This document shows, piece by piece, positions 43,480-54,599 of a stretch of DNA of 64,000 bases; the first letter of the stretch is position 1, and every line of letters starts with the position of its first letter. A program made the position numbers and the translations under genes. The stretch comes from Sepioteuthis lessoniana (taxonomy: Eukaryota; Mollusca; Cephalopoda; Myopsida; Loliginidae). The notes beneath the pieces are model-generated. The model ran no database searches. It worked only from the letters and a program-made list of their open reading frames with translations, and was not told the origin of the DNA. The stretch lies in NCBI GenBank assembly GCA_963585895.1, contig OY757904.1:24823292-24887291 (forward strand), in the 5' to 3' direction.

Positions 43480-44984
43480 ATCAGAATACCCTATCAATAA
43501 TTTTTTACTCCTGGGGAAGTTTTCATATAAGCGTAGCACATGGTCGCTCAATAGAGTCTGAATGACAGCAAGTGCCCTCAGGTCTCCTGGACCATTTCTC
43601 AGTATTCTGGTCGATCTTAGTAATGCTGTACTTTTGACGGTTTTCGCACGTCCGATTTCCATTTGTTCCAGTCTCTTTAGCAAGACTTTGGAGACCGTTC
43701 CAAGCGCACCGATTGTAACTGATATTAGCGTTACTTTCATGCTCCATAGCTTTTTAAAAGATTTTCTGGCAAGATCCAAGTAATTTTCTCTCTTTTCGTT
43801 TTCATTGCCGGGACAGTAAAATCCCCTATTCGGCAGGCTCACTTAAAAAGAAATATCATAAAGTCTGCTCTTTTGGCCGAGATTAGATAATCTGTTTGTT
43901 TCTATAATTCCCTGAGAATTTTTTGTGCGTCATTCTTTTGGCGAGATTCTGGTTTGTGTAGATACCATTAGTTAGTATGATCAAATTTCAGTTTCTTGCA
44001 CAAATCCCTGTGGTTCATTTTCCCCAACCCAATCTTGTCTTCTACACCTTCAGTGCTAATATACTCCATTTACTTATCATGTGATTGACCATTTTGACTT
44101 CATCACCTCATTATCTATACTTCGTATGGTGTAGCGTCTTATCTATTTTCGCTGTAACATAGTTGGTCCTTATGGCGTTGATTTATGCTTCTATTAAAAG
44201 AACTTCAGTTTCTGTATGTTAGTCATGTCCAAGTGATTTTGTGTGAGATTTTGTGTGAGATTAGCGTTGTGAAGTTGAACTTTCTGCTGCATTTGCTGTT
44301 TCTGATTTCTATAATTTGTCTTTCTTTGTTCTTTTTATGCTGTGTTTATGTTGTCGTATTGATGCTTCCACACTATCTTCTATGCTGGTGAGATCTCTTC
44401 CATTTTCATTTCTTGAAACATATATTTTGTCTATGTAAGTAAGTAAAGTTAGCGACCATAGTCGAGGGTGACCCGAAGGCTCCCTTTTCGATAGCTACTA
44501 CACCAAGGTGTAGGGGAGGGTGCTACTCCATTCCCTGGATTGCTCCACTTTACCCTTGAACCGTATGCTGAGTGTTAAGCAAGGTGGTATCAAGTTCCAT
44601 TTTTAAAGTCTTTGGTATGACTCGACCTGGGATTGAACCTAGGTCTCCCGGGCCATTGGCGAACACTCTAACCGCTGGGCCAATGTCCCGGTTTGTCTAT
44701 GTAATCCCTCGAATTAAGGCCTTATGTATTATCATTAGTTCTTTTGTTCAGCGTTCCATTTGTTTAAGAATTAAACACCCATTTCAAGAATGTTTCGGAA
44801 TATCTTAGAAGAGGGATAGCCTTGGTGTTTATCCTATTGATAAGATTCTTGTTACTTACCTTAGTTTCGTGAAGATTTTTGGTTCACCTTCGATAGACTA
44901 TTGTTTTATTCTTTCTTTCATATTCACATCTAATATTCCAAAATACTTTTAAGATTCCTTTCCTCAGAGCAGCATGATTATCAT
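43480..44984 (-). mobile_element. RLE-type LINE, divergent subfamily, with nested SINE-C
   Basis: On the minus strand, NKRENYLDLARKSFKKLWSMKV-like and VSVTIGALGTVSKVLLKRLEQM (43520-43842) give the endonuclease C-terminal part, followed by TALLRSTRILRNGPGDLRAL. Upstream (43900-44430) are the zinc-motif and RT connection regions in broken frames. A 253-bp SINE lies at 44439-44691, and LINE sequence resumes to about 44980 (complement of ATTAGTTCTTTTGTTCAGCG, the RTRKLMT region). Confidence 0.68.
44439..44691 (-). mobile_element. SINE-C, tRNA-derived, complete, with 13-bp target duplication
   Basis: The minus strand begins at 44691 with CCGGGACATTGGCCCAGCGG (A box TGGCCCAGCGG), then TTAGAGTGTTCGCCAATGG and the B box GGTTCAATCCCAGGTC. 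The head is an almost regular tRNA shape of about 70 nt. The body is unrelated to SINE-A or SINE-B. The tail is (CTTA)n. TTTGTCTATGTAA occurs on both sides (44426-44438 and 44692-44704), fixing both ends. Confidence 0.88.
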
Positions 44985-45975
44985 TATTATTATTATACTC
45001 CTTTAGAGTTTTTAACATCAGTGTCAGCTGATGGTCTTTCACTGGAGTTTGAGTGACAGCAAGTCTCCTCAAGTCTCCTCAAGTCTCCAGGACTCATCTC
45101 AGGATTCTGGACGTTCTTAGCAGTGTTGTCGTTTGGATAGTCTTGACCCATCCACCAACTTCCAAGTCCTCCAGGCCTTTTACTAATCCTTTAGTAATTG
45201 TGCCTAATGCACCAATCACAATTGGCTCAATCGTTATTTTCATGTCCCACAGTTTTTTAAAATTCTGTATTAAGGTCGAGGTACTTATCCTTCTTTTCAC
45301 TTTCCTTCAGATTTATTCTGTGGTCCGCCGGGACAGCAAAGTCGACAATTTTAGCAGATTCTCTTTTTTTTGTTGATTATTATGAGGTCTGGTCTTCTGG
45401 CCGGGATTAAGTTATCCGTTTGTATGTTAAAGTCCCATAGGAGTTTATGGGAGTCATTTTCTAGGACAGGTGCCGGGTTGTGCATATACCATTTGTTTGT
45501 ATGGTCGAATTGAAATTTCCTGCACATTTCCCAGTGGATCACCTTGCCGACCCAGTCGTGTCTCGCCTTGTACCCCTTCTTTGCTAATTTGCTGCATTCG
45601 TTTATTATGTGATTGATCGTTTCGTCTCTGTCACCGCCGACCCTACATTTACTTTTTGTTGCGTCTTATCTATTCTCACTATGATTGGTTCTTATGGCAT
45701 TGTCCTGTGCTGCTATTAGGAGGGATTCCGTTTCACTCTTAAGGTTTCCTTTTCTTAGCCAGGTCCATGTTCTCTGGTGTGAGATTTTTGTTTCCTAGTT
45801 GTCGTCATTCTTTCGTTTATCGTGTTGTCCGTATCGTTTCTGATGGTTGTAATTAGTCCTCGTTCGTGTTTTTCTATGTAGTCTTTGATGCATCAACGGT
45901 GTCTTCAATGCTGGTAAATCCTCTTCCTCCCTTTTTTTCTAGATACATATAGTCTGTCGACGTCGTCTCTGCATT
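44985..45975 (-). mobile_element. RLE-type LINE 3' half, best preserved copy
   Basis: Ends at 44985 with an (ATT)n tail. On the minus strand, frames give the zinc-binding segment (GGDRDETINHIINECSKLA, with the second Cys of the usual CRLCGD missing), VGKVIHWEMCRKFQFDHTNK, and then NKWYMHNPAPVLENDSHKLL. The endonuclease segment RRPDLIIINKKKRIC (45351-45542) carries the catalytic PD, followed after a frameshift by LWDMKITIEPIVIGALGT and TTTLLRTSRILR. The 5' end near 45975 is truncated. At 45060-45090 the decamer CTCCTCAAGT is present in extra tandem copies. Confidence 0.78.
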
Positions 45976-47555
45976 ATTATTATTATTAGTAGTAGTAGTA
46001 GTAGTATCTGTCTGACAAAAACAACCTCTTTCCACAAATAGATGCATGTTTAGCTGTCCAAGATTTTGCTTTTTGTCTGGAATAAATGATCGTCCATTGA
46101 AACCTTTATTATTCTTTTCATTCAGGCTCAATTTATGAATTGATTCCATATTTCTGATAATGTTAACAAATGAGAAATATCAGCGAAGATGCGGATTGCT
46201 TTTTAAAAGATTCCGATTACTTTTGTCAATTTGAATTCTTCTGATGTTTCGATGACGCTTTCTTTAAAATCTTCCATACAACTATGTGTGCCCATGTCTA
46301 CTTGCGTACGATACGTCATTTCATCAGTTATGCAAACTGCCATGTTTAATCAATCTATTGCACGGCCACTCGGAAAGTCGAAAGTAAAACATTCACTGGC
46401 CCTACCGTCATTGCTGTTAAAGACATAGACAAACACCAACAGTATCATGATAAAGAAAGAAAAGAAAAATATTGACCAAGTGAGGGAAAGAAGCGCGAAT
46501 GAAATAGAAACCTAGATCTGTTTGGGATAGGGTTGTGGAAGTGAATGCAAAGATTGCATATATTTGAGGCCAGATCGTATCTAATCACATCGTCGACCAA
46601 TAATCCACATCGATTACACAGCTAACAGAGGTCCAAGCTGCATCTTACCATCCGGCCGACCGTTTGCTGTGTACTACTAGTCGTGTGATTAGCCGGTAAG
46701 CACTCTCAAGTTATTTGCTTGTGCTCCTGGCCACTTGATACAGTGATGTAATTAACCGCTACGCCTATCACCATGACCAAGTACATGCAGAACTTTGACG
46801 TTGTTATTATTGTTGCGGAATGGTAGCATTCGGTATGTCCTACAAGAGATTTGAATAAACTACGCCACGCCAAAAGCATAAAGTAGAAGTTGATGTTTTA
46901 GGATTTAACCTCTAGTCAGGTGAAAGAATAGATTAGAAATACCGTTTCTGCAGCATCTCACCATTTCTCTGCCTTCTTTCCATACTTCATATCCGGAGTC
47001 GGTTCAGAATTTTTATTCCTAACCAGAACCATTGTATTCATCGTTCACGCATTTGGTGTTTTCATTAGATAGATCTCCATTATCACATTAATACCTGTTT
47101 CAAATAATACCGATTCGTCTAAAAGTTTTTTTCGGTGAAAGGCTCCAGAAAATAAGATAAACATAATGTATACAAATTAATAAATGGGAATGTTTCATCT
47201 CAAAATTTCGAATACGATTAGTCTGAAATAGTTTCGGATATTGTCGTGCTTCCAGCAACTTTTACATGAAATTGAAATTCACAGATCTACAACTAAAATT
47301 GAACTGAACTAAACAGGTTTTTGTCTCACTGGCTCCACTAACCGAGATTCCATGGACCCAAAAATAACAAAATAATAAAACTAATAAAACTCAAGCCTAT
47401 ACAAAACCAAAAACTCGAATTTTAAGCATTAAAAAAAGGCTTTTAAACTCGCCAATTAAAACGTTTTTTTAAATTGGAATTATTCAGCCTAAACTGTAAT
47501 GAGATCGACTCCACTTCTTTGGTTTCTTTAAATATTTACCGTATTTAAAGCAACT
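45976..47555. other. Unassigned stretch
   Basis: Starts with (ATT)n and (AGT)n triplet runs (45973-46005). The block 46560-46800 is richer in GC and has a weak tRNA-like A-box phrase on the minus strand near 46770 (GGCGTAGCGGTTA) without a B box. Nothing else was recognised. Confidence 0.4.
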
Positions 47556-47559
47556 TTAA

Positions 47560-47705
47560 GTTTGGTTGCTTTGTTTAATGGCATATCAAACTTTGTGAGT
47601 TATTTAATGCCAAAGCCATCCTTGTAAAAGAACAGTAGTGATGCTATTTAAGGTTTCTTTGTTTAATGGTATATCAACCTTTGTGGGTTATTTAATACCA
47701 AACCG
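47560..47705 (-). mobile_element. Two tandem SINE-A 3' tails
   Basis: GGTTGCTTTGTTTAATGGC...TTTGTGAGTTATTTAATGCC (47563-47610) and GGTTTCTTTGTTTAATGGT...TTTGTGGGTTATTTAATACC (47652-47701) are two copies of the shared 3' tail in minus orientation. The first continues into CATCCTTGTAAAAGAACAG and ATGCTATTTAA of the SINE-A body. No heads are present. Confidence 0.65.
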
Positions 47706-48004
47706 TGACTCTTTGATATTCTTTCCATTATATTCTAACATTGATGCTGTGAATGTGGATTGACACTTCTTCATACACACATGTTTTGGCAACAGATTCC
47801 ATGTTTTTCTTATTTTCTCAGCGACTTTGCAAGCATCCACAGTTCTAAACAAGAACTCTTTGCGCAACATCGTCTTTTATTTTCCCTACTTGCAGAGGGG
47901 TAGAAAGGACCTAACCTATAGTTGTAGCAGAATTTTCAAAACATTATCCATTTTGGCCTCCGTAACAATATTTAACCAGCCTCCTCATGTTGAGCGATTC
48001 GATT

Positions 48005-48235
48005 TAAAATCTTGCGGTAGGTTATTTGCATTTCACTTCGCTCTGATACCCTTAGGGAAAAACTTGAATCAATTTATTGCCCCATCAGCTCTACTAGGAA
48101 CAACTGTGTTATTTAATCTTGCAAAGGCAACTTGTCTTGAACAAGAAAAAAACACCTGTACTCTCCCTCAAAACTGACCTTGTGTAACATCCTCTTTGTG
48201 GCGGGCGATTTAGGTAAATAAATTCTATAAATTTG
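48005..48235 (+). mobile_element. SINE-B copy without head
   Basis: GCATTTCACTTCGCTCTG, GATACCCTTAGGGAAAAAC, TTGAATCAATTTATTG and CAGCTC follow the SINE-B central block order. GGCAACTTGTCT, CTCAAAACTGACCTTGTGT and GGCGGGCGATTTAGGTAAATAAA follow the 3' part. The tRNA-like head is not seen. Confidence 0.6.
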
Positions 48236-48686
48236 TTATTTGCACTAACAGTCATAAACGAAATATGTAAAAATATGTGTTGTTGATTTTTGTTTAATTT
48301 TTATGCGGAGATAAGAAGAGATTCGTGGATGATTAGCCGATTCCTTTTATTAATCCATACAGATTTTCTTTATCTTTTAACCTTCAAGCTTATACTGATA
48401 ATCTGTATTATTTGAGTCATTTGTAATTTCCCGGATACTTGGTGTTTGAAAGGATTTACATATATTTACTATTCACCATGTTCCTTTATTAAGATTAGTA
48501 TTGCTATTGGTGCACTAACACTGAGTACACTGTGGGAAAATTTTAGATAAAAATATATATACAATTAAATGGATACATGGAATGAAATAATAAATGTTTC
48601 AAAAATTTGAAATGTCCTTTAACAGATAAATGCATACATTGCTCCAACAATAAGTATAATAATATGCTGCTTGAAGAAAATATAAC
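48236..48686. other. AT-rich stretch, no feature recognised
   Basis: Nothing recognised. Confidence 0.4.
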
Positions 48687-49133
48687 TTGCCCAGTCGGCT
48701 GGGGCTGTAGAATACACAGACTGCACCTCTGCAGAGGGGTAAGACCCCCCTAACGAGTGTCCTGATATGACACTAAACAATCTGATGGTGAGGTTTCAGC
48801 AGTGCTGGAGCTTTGGGGAATGTGGAGTACCCCTTCATTGCCATTACTCCCAGTTCTACTCTGGCCCGGAGTGGTAGCACCTTATAGGGCCCTATCTATG
48901 GGTTAAATAGAACTAACAGGATACTTATGCTAAAATGAATTGTTTGAGTAAAATGAATAGCTTGAAATAGAAATGTTTTTGACAATTAAACCGTACTTAC
49001 ATTTATACTGCGTGCTTATGCTTAACTGAATTATTTGAAATAGAGCTGTTTTTCGACATTAAAATTGTATTTACACTTAACTGAATTGTTACATATAACT
49101 TCTTGAATAGTTTGAAATAAATATTTTTGACAA

Positions 49134-50765
49134 TTAGCAGCAAACCAACAAGAAAGAATAAAACTGTGGAAACAGCACTTCGAAAACTTACTTGGAAACC
49201 CACCAAAAATAACGCATGAACCAATCACCAGAATAATTAGCAAACAATTAGACATTAAACTTGGACCGTTCACACAAGGAGAACTCGACTCGGTTCTCAG
49301 AAAAATTAAAAATAGGAAAGCTGCAGGACTGGACGAAATTCCCCCGGAAGTATGGAAGACCAGACAATTCGACGACATACTGCTCCGACACTGCAACGCA
49401 GTATACAATCAAAATCCGATAGATAGATGGACGAAGGGATGCATACTCCCCTTCCCTAAAAAGGGGGACCTCGGATTAGCCAAAAACTACCGAGGCATAA
49501 CACTTACATCCATAGCTGCCAAAATCTACAATGCCCAACTACGAAACCGAATAGAACCCAAAATCGACAACATACTTAGAAAAAACCAAAATGGCTTCCG
49601 AAGAAATAGATCTACGACCTCACAAATACTAACCATCCGCAGAATCCTTGAAGGTGTACGGGCAAAGAACCTACAAGCGACATTAATATTTGTCGACTTT
49701 ACCAAGGCTTTCGACTCCATTCACAGAGGAAAGATGGAACAAATCCTACTAGCGTACGGCATACCTAAAGAAACCGTAGCGGCAATAACGATTCTCTATA
49801 GAAACACTAAAGTAAAAGTACGATCACCAGATGGAGACACAGAATACTTCGACATTGTAGCAGGAGTACTACAAGGGGACACGCTGGCTCCGTATCTCTT
49901 TATCATTTGTCTAGACTACGTACTTAGAACATCGATTGACAAAATCAAAGAGAATGGCTTCGAACTGACGAAGAAAAGAAGCAGAAGATACCCCGCAACA
50001 ACAATTACCGACGCCGACTACGCCGATGACATAGCGATACTGGCAAATACACCTGACCAAGCCGAAACACTTCTGCATAGCCTGGAACGAGCAGCAGCAA
50101 GCATAGGCCTCCATGTTAATGCACATAAAACGGAATATATGTGCTATAACCAAACGGGGGACATCTCCACTCTAGAAGGAACCCCTCTTAAACTAGTAGA
50201 CAAATTCACGTACCTAGGAAGCAGCGTCGAATCAACCGAAAAGGACATCGAAACGAGGTTAACGAAAGCATGGACAGCTATCAATAGGCTATCGACTATA
50301 TGGAAATCAGACCTAACCGATAAAATGAAACGCAGTTTCTTCCAGGCAGCGGTTACATCGATACTGCTATATGGATGCACTACATGGACGCTAACAAAAC
50401 GGCTGGAGAAGAAACTAGATGGCAATTACACAAGAATGCTGCGTGCAATCCTGAACAAGTCCTGGCAGCAACACCCTACAAGACACCACCTGTACGGCCA
50501 CCTGCCCCCTATCACGAAAACTATTCAAGTTAGGCGAACCAGACATGCAGGACATTGCTGGAGAAGCAGAGATGAACTCATAAGAGATGTACTCTTATGG
50601 ATCCCCACACACGGCCGCGCAAAAGCAGGACGACCAGCACGAACGTACATTCAGCAGCTATGTGAGGATACAGGTTGTTGTCCTGAAGACCTACCTAGGG
50701 CGATGAACGATAGGGAGGAGTGGCGAGAGAGGGTCAGGGATATCCGTGCTGCCAGCACGATATGA
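49134..50765 (+). CDS. RTE-type reverse transcriptase, 5'-truncated but open
   Basis: The frame is open from 49131 to the stop at 50763-50765, about 541 codons. It starts inside the element without its own ATG; the first long in-frame ATG is at 49734, so real translation is doubtful. RT blocks in order are: fingers GELDSVLRKIKNRKAAGLDE; WTKGCILPFPKKGD with NYRGITLTS; palm block A IFVDFTKAFDS (first catalytic Asp); block B AGVLQGDTLAPYLF; block C DADYADDIAILA with YADD at 50019-50030; block D LHVNAHKTEYM. A C-terminal domain (FFQAAVTSILLYGC, LDGNYTRMLRAIL, GRAKAGRPARTYI) follows. The N-terminal apurinic-type endonuclease expected in RTE elements is missing. An intact frame suggests a recent insertion or an active sister family. 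It would reverse-transcribe its RNA at nicked chromosomal DNA. Confidence 0.88.
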   Translation, partial: LAANQQERIKLWKQHFENLLGNPPKITHEPITRIISKQLDIKLGPFTQGELDSVLRKIKNRKAAGLDEIPPEVWKTRQFDDILLRHCNAVYNQNPIDRWTKGCILPFPKKGDLGLAKNYRGITLTSIAAKIYNAQLRNRIEPKIDNILRKNQNGFRRNRSTTSQILTIRRILEGVRAKNLQATLIFVDFTKAFDSIHRGKMEQILLAYGIPKETVAAITILYRNTKVKVRSPDGDTEYFDIVAGVLQGDTLAPYLFIICLDYVLRTSIDKIKENGFELTKKRSRRYPATTITDADYADDIAILANTPDQAETLLHSLERAAASIGLHVNAHKTEYMCYNQTGDISTLEGTPLKLVDKFTYLGSSVESTEKDIETRLTKAWTAINRLSTIWKSDLTDKMKRSFFQAAVTSILLYGCTTWTLTKRLEKKLDGNYTRMLRAILNKSWQQHPTRHHLYGHLPPITKTIQVRRTRHAGHCWRSRDELIRDVLLWIPTHGRAKAGRPARTYIQQLCEDTGCCPEDLPRAMNDREEWRERVRDIRAASTI

Positions 50766-50781
50766 TGATGATGATGATGAC
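49137..50781 (+). mobile_element. 5'-truncated RTE LINE with (TGA)n tail, nested in RepX
   Basis: The 3' end is (ATG)n directly overlapping the stop codon (50761-50781), with essentially no 3' UTR, as in RTE-type elements. The 5' end is truncated at RepX sequence GACAATTA. Three other fragments of the same family end in the same way (17852, 38998 and, in a relative, 5653). Confidence 0.88.
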
Positions 50782-50912
50782 TTATGCTAAACTGAATTGT
50801 TTTAAATAGAACAGATTAATTACAAAAAAATGTATTTGGCATTAAATAACCTACAAAGGTTGATATGCCATAAAACCCAATAAACCAAACCAAACCAAAC
50901 CAAAAAAAAATG

Positions 50913-53475
50913 TAAAAATAATGCCTTACTTTCTTTTTTGAGGTGAAATAGTATAATTCGCCAGAGTGTGAGCACAAAAGTCTCTTATCCATTCAATGAA
51001 CAGAAATGAAAACATGTTAGTTTCGCCTCAAGATAAGTATAATATAGTGAAGTGAGGCGACGGAGAGCTAGAGTGAGAGAAATCTGAGAATGATTTCAAA
51101 AGTAGAAAAAATCGTCAGAGATTTTAGAAAAATAAAATAAGTACAAGGATTTTAGAAGATTGATACAATACGTTGTCAAAATCGAAAAGCAAGATATATT
51201 GTTAATGTTTTGGCTGGACAGAAAAACGAAATATGGGAATCGTTTTTTAAGCAGTGAGAGAAAAGATAGAGAAAGTAAAATATATATTTTGAATTGTTCT
51301 ACAAGTGTTATTGAAGATAGCGAAGCCAAATTAATGACAAGGTGGACAGATAAGGTCGGATAAAGGGCTCACTCGTGAATTAGGTTTGTATGGGAATTTG
51401 ATTTCGGAAAATTTAAAACCCTGAGAATGGACTGTGTGACTAGTGTGACGTGAGGTGATGGTCACATGACAGAGTGGGCCACCGACTACAGTAGAGGGCA
51501 CAGTAGCCAACACGTGGAAATAGGATGAAACCCCTCTCCCTCTGAGTAACGGTCACAGAGAGTCACAGTTGAAGTGGGAGATAAGCAAGCATTATGGAAT
51601 AAATTACTTAAACCCAACTAAGTAGAAAATCGTCAACAAGTATACGGCCACTTGGAAAAAGAAAAAAGAATTATATAAAAAGTGATTTTTTCTGCGGACG
51701 GCAGACAGAAGACTGAGACAGACAACCGAGACAATAGCTAGATGGCAGAGTGAACCCCTAATGTTCCGCACGTGAGCCTTGAACCATACCTTCTAACAAA
51801 GATAAGCGAGAACCACGTGATAATTAACGGAAAGCTGACGAGATAGAATATATAGTCATACTGAGAACTGCTTAGCGATTTGGGTAAGTGAAATATATCG
51901 ACAACTAGATAAAACTGACTGCTGAGATAAATAGGGCTGGGTCTCAGAATCACATTATTTCACACATCGGGGAAGGGGTTTGTATGTAAAAAAATTCTTT
52001 TAAAAAGGGACTTGTTTCTTTTTAACAGATATGTTAATTTTTTGTTAACTAAAGTTTTTAATATTTTTTTTAACAACACCGAGGTAGTTTTGTCTCTGAC
52101 ATTGCGACTTCTTTTCTGAATGATCCAGCTTGTCTGATTTATTTGGCGATTGCCGATTAGCGATGAGGTACATTAAAAACTTTTCTCTTCTTAACATTTT
52201 AGTTCTAGAGTTTTTCCCATCTAATCACTGCAACATTTACTCACAGCAAATTTGGATAGTGCACTTTTCAGTATTGATATAATTTCGTTGCAAGATTAAC
52301 TCTGAGTTATTTGTGTTTAAATTCGTGCTAATTTTCTTAGGAATGTGTTGTATGTATTTCGTCCCTTTCGTCAGTTATGAGTGAATTGTAGGGCAGATAA
52401 TCCAATTTTTCTTTCTTTTGGTTTATAACTAATTTTCTGTTTAAGATAATCTTTGATATATTACCAATAGACTTTTTTACTTTAGCAAACATCGCAATGA
52501 TCCTTGAAAATCACAGGCTGAACAAACTGTACATATTTTTCTTCTTGCCACAGTTTGATTAACTCTATCAGCTGATAATCAGACTGTCACGTGATTTTCC
52601 ACCCTTTATGCCACGCAACCGGTCCACTTGCTTGATATTCCCGCCAATTTCCCGTGTTTACAAAGAGACATAAGGTGAAATAAGCAGGGCCTTAAACGCA
52701 TTAGGCTCACGAAATAGCATAATAAGTGAATTCTGATAAACTTGGATTTCTGCCACAGACATTCCTATCAGACAATGTTATCTGCGAGTGCAAAGTCTAA
52801 TAATTGCTTCATTTGATAAGAGAATTGAGAGTGGATTTGTGTAAACGCATTCATAAGTAGATTTACGAAAATGAGACAGGCATTAGAAACCAGACACAAA
52901 CCTAAATAAGAAGACAGTGGGATACCAAAGAATAAACCTGTTCGCTCAAAAATTACTGAAAACATATACAGCTTAACAGCTAAAACAAAACATTTTAAAA
53001 TATCGGATTTTTTTTACCAAAATCAGATTTAATATTTATTCACAAAGACAGAAATGAACAATGAATAAATCGTTTCTTGAAAATACTCCCCTTAGCATTC
53101 AATACATATTCCACTAATTTGACCTTTTGTTGAAAATACTTTAATATTTCTCTGTTAATAGGATGTAAATCTATGCCATCCTGTCTATTTCCATACCATT
53201 CATGTCCTAAATAGTTTCCCATAGCTAAATTCCAAATTTGGAAATAAGGAAATGTCACATAGAAGAATATCAGATGAGAATAGCATCGTGCTGCATTTTT
53301 ATAAAAGTGTTTTCTAAACATTGCTAATCAAAACCTATGGTAATTACCAATAACAGATATCAAGAATTGGCGCTGATTCGTAAAAATGATGTTCAAATAT
53401 CTAAACATTCTCCAAGTATTTCATCAGTTCCTAAGCTGTACATTATTCTACGTCTAAAATCAGAAATGTTAAGAC

Positions 53476-53478
<3 letters not shown>
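50913..53478. other. Unassigned stretch, possible LTR-like block
   Basis: The block 51400-51960 is richer in GC. It has ATTATATAAAAAGTG near 51671, like a TATA box, followed by GCGGACGGCAGACAGAAG and repeated GAGACAGACAACCGAGAC. This would suit an LTR or other pol II promoter, but no partner copy or ends were found. A minus-strand frame at 53040-53321 (93 codons) has no recognisable domain. Confidence 0.35.

Positions 53479-53526
<48 letters not shown>
53479..53526. repeat. (TA)n microsatellite
   Basis: About 24 TA units. Confidence 0.95.
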
Positions 53527-53527
<1 letters not shown>

Positions 53528-53681
53528 TTTGTATGTCGCATAAGGTAAATTTTAAGTGGAGTAGAGCTATTTGATTCTAAATCGTTTCCTTCTCTTTTGC
53601 GAGCTGCTTAACCAATCAAAAAGAAAATTATCCGCGCTACTTTTTACCAATATTTGTGGATAGAGCAAATGTAGTCAAATA

Positions 53682-54295
53682 TGTTGGTTGATTGGTTGGG
53701 TTTCATGGGATAGAAACCTAAGTTGTTAATGCCAAATACATATTTATGCAAATATATAGTTCAGTTTAAAACAATTCAGTTAAGCATCAATAAATAGTTT
53801 AATTGTGAAAAACATTTCTATTTCAAGCTATTTAGTTTAGTCAAACCGTTCTTATTCGAGAAATTCAGTTTAGTATTGGCATGGTTTTCATTTACACACA
53901 GTTGAATTTCAAAACAGTTCTATTTCAAAGAATTCACTTCTGCAGATGTAGCGTCAGTGTAAAAAACAGTTCTATTTGAAACAATTAAGTTTTACATAAG
54001 TACGCTGCTTAAACATCTTAACAGTTCTCTTCCAAGTAATTTAGTTTAGTATAAGTATACAGATAATTTTTATTTAAACCTTTGTTAAGGCCCTATCAGG
54101 TGTTACCACTCTGGGCCAGAGAGGACCTGAGAACAATGGCCATGAAGGGGTGCTTAACATTCCCCAAAGCTCCAAGCATCAATGGAACCTCACCAACAGA
54201 TTGTTTAGTGTCATTTCAACGCCACTCGTTTGGGGAAGGTATTACCCCTCTGTAGAAATGCAGTCAGTATATTCTACATCCCCAGCAGACTGGTC
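53682..54295 (+). repeat. RepX copy, complete, with 14-bp target duplication
   Basis: This is the reference copy for the family. AATGTAGTCAAATA is perfect on both sides (53668-53681 and 54296-54309). Reading right to left (the likely sense strand), RepX starts at the CCCCAGC-GACTGG end. It has a GC-richer core of about 220 bp, then several diverged AT-rich units (motifs AGTTCTATTTCAAA and CAGTTTAG-ATAAG), and ends in a hairpin-forming sequence plus CCAAA-type repeats. It is non-coding, about 560-615 bp, with variable-length target duplications and a simple-repeat tail. That points to copying by LINE-type target-primed reverse transcription. I see no clear pol III boxes. Here the hairpin is diverged (GGGATAGAAACC). 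Confidence 0.88.
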
Positions 54296-54412
54296 AATGT
54301 AGTCAAATAGTTTTTTAGGGCATTAGTATTGAGTGAAATACAAACAGCCTCCTCAAGTATTTGACTTTGGTGCGCCGATTACCATTCTTTCAACGGTATG
54401 CCACATACAGTG

Positions 54413-54472
<60 letters not shown>

Positions 54473-54480
54473 GTGTGTGT

Positions 54481-54541
<61 letters not shown>
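54413..54541. repeat. (TA)n-(TG)n compound microsatellite
   Basis: About 29 TA units (54413-54472) followed by about 33 TG units. All frames across it are artefacts. Confidence 0.96.
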
Positions 54542-54599
54542 TATGTCTGTGTATGTCTGTGTCTCTATGTGTGTATTTAGACATAGTGATATATTAATA

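Larger units (their letters stand above)
48687..50905 (-). repeat. RepX copy split by an RTE LINE
   Basis: The minus-orientation RepX starts TTGCCCAGTCGGCTGGGGCTG (48687) and runs through the core and internal units to GACAATTA (about 49136). It resumes at about 50782 with CTTATGCTAAACTGAATTG and ends with GGCATTAAATAACCTAC, AAAGGTTGATATGCC and four CCAAA-type units (50880-50905). Compared with intact copies, about 9 bp is missing at the insertion point, and no target duplication is seen. Confidence 0.85.

Noticed and set aside
46740..46800. tRNA-like sequence on the minus strand
   Set aside because: An A-box-like GGCGTAGCGGTTA is present but no B box or acceptor pairing could be found.
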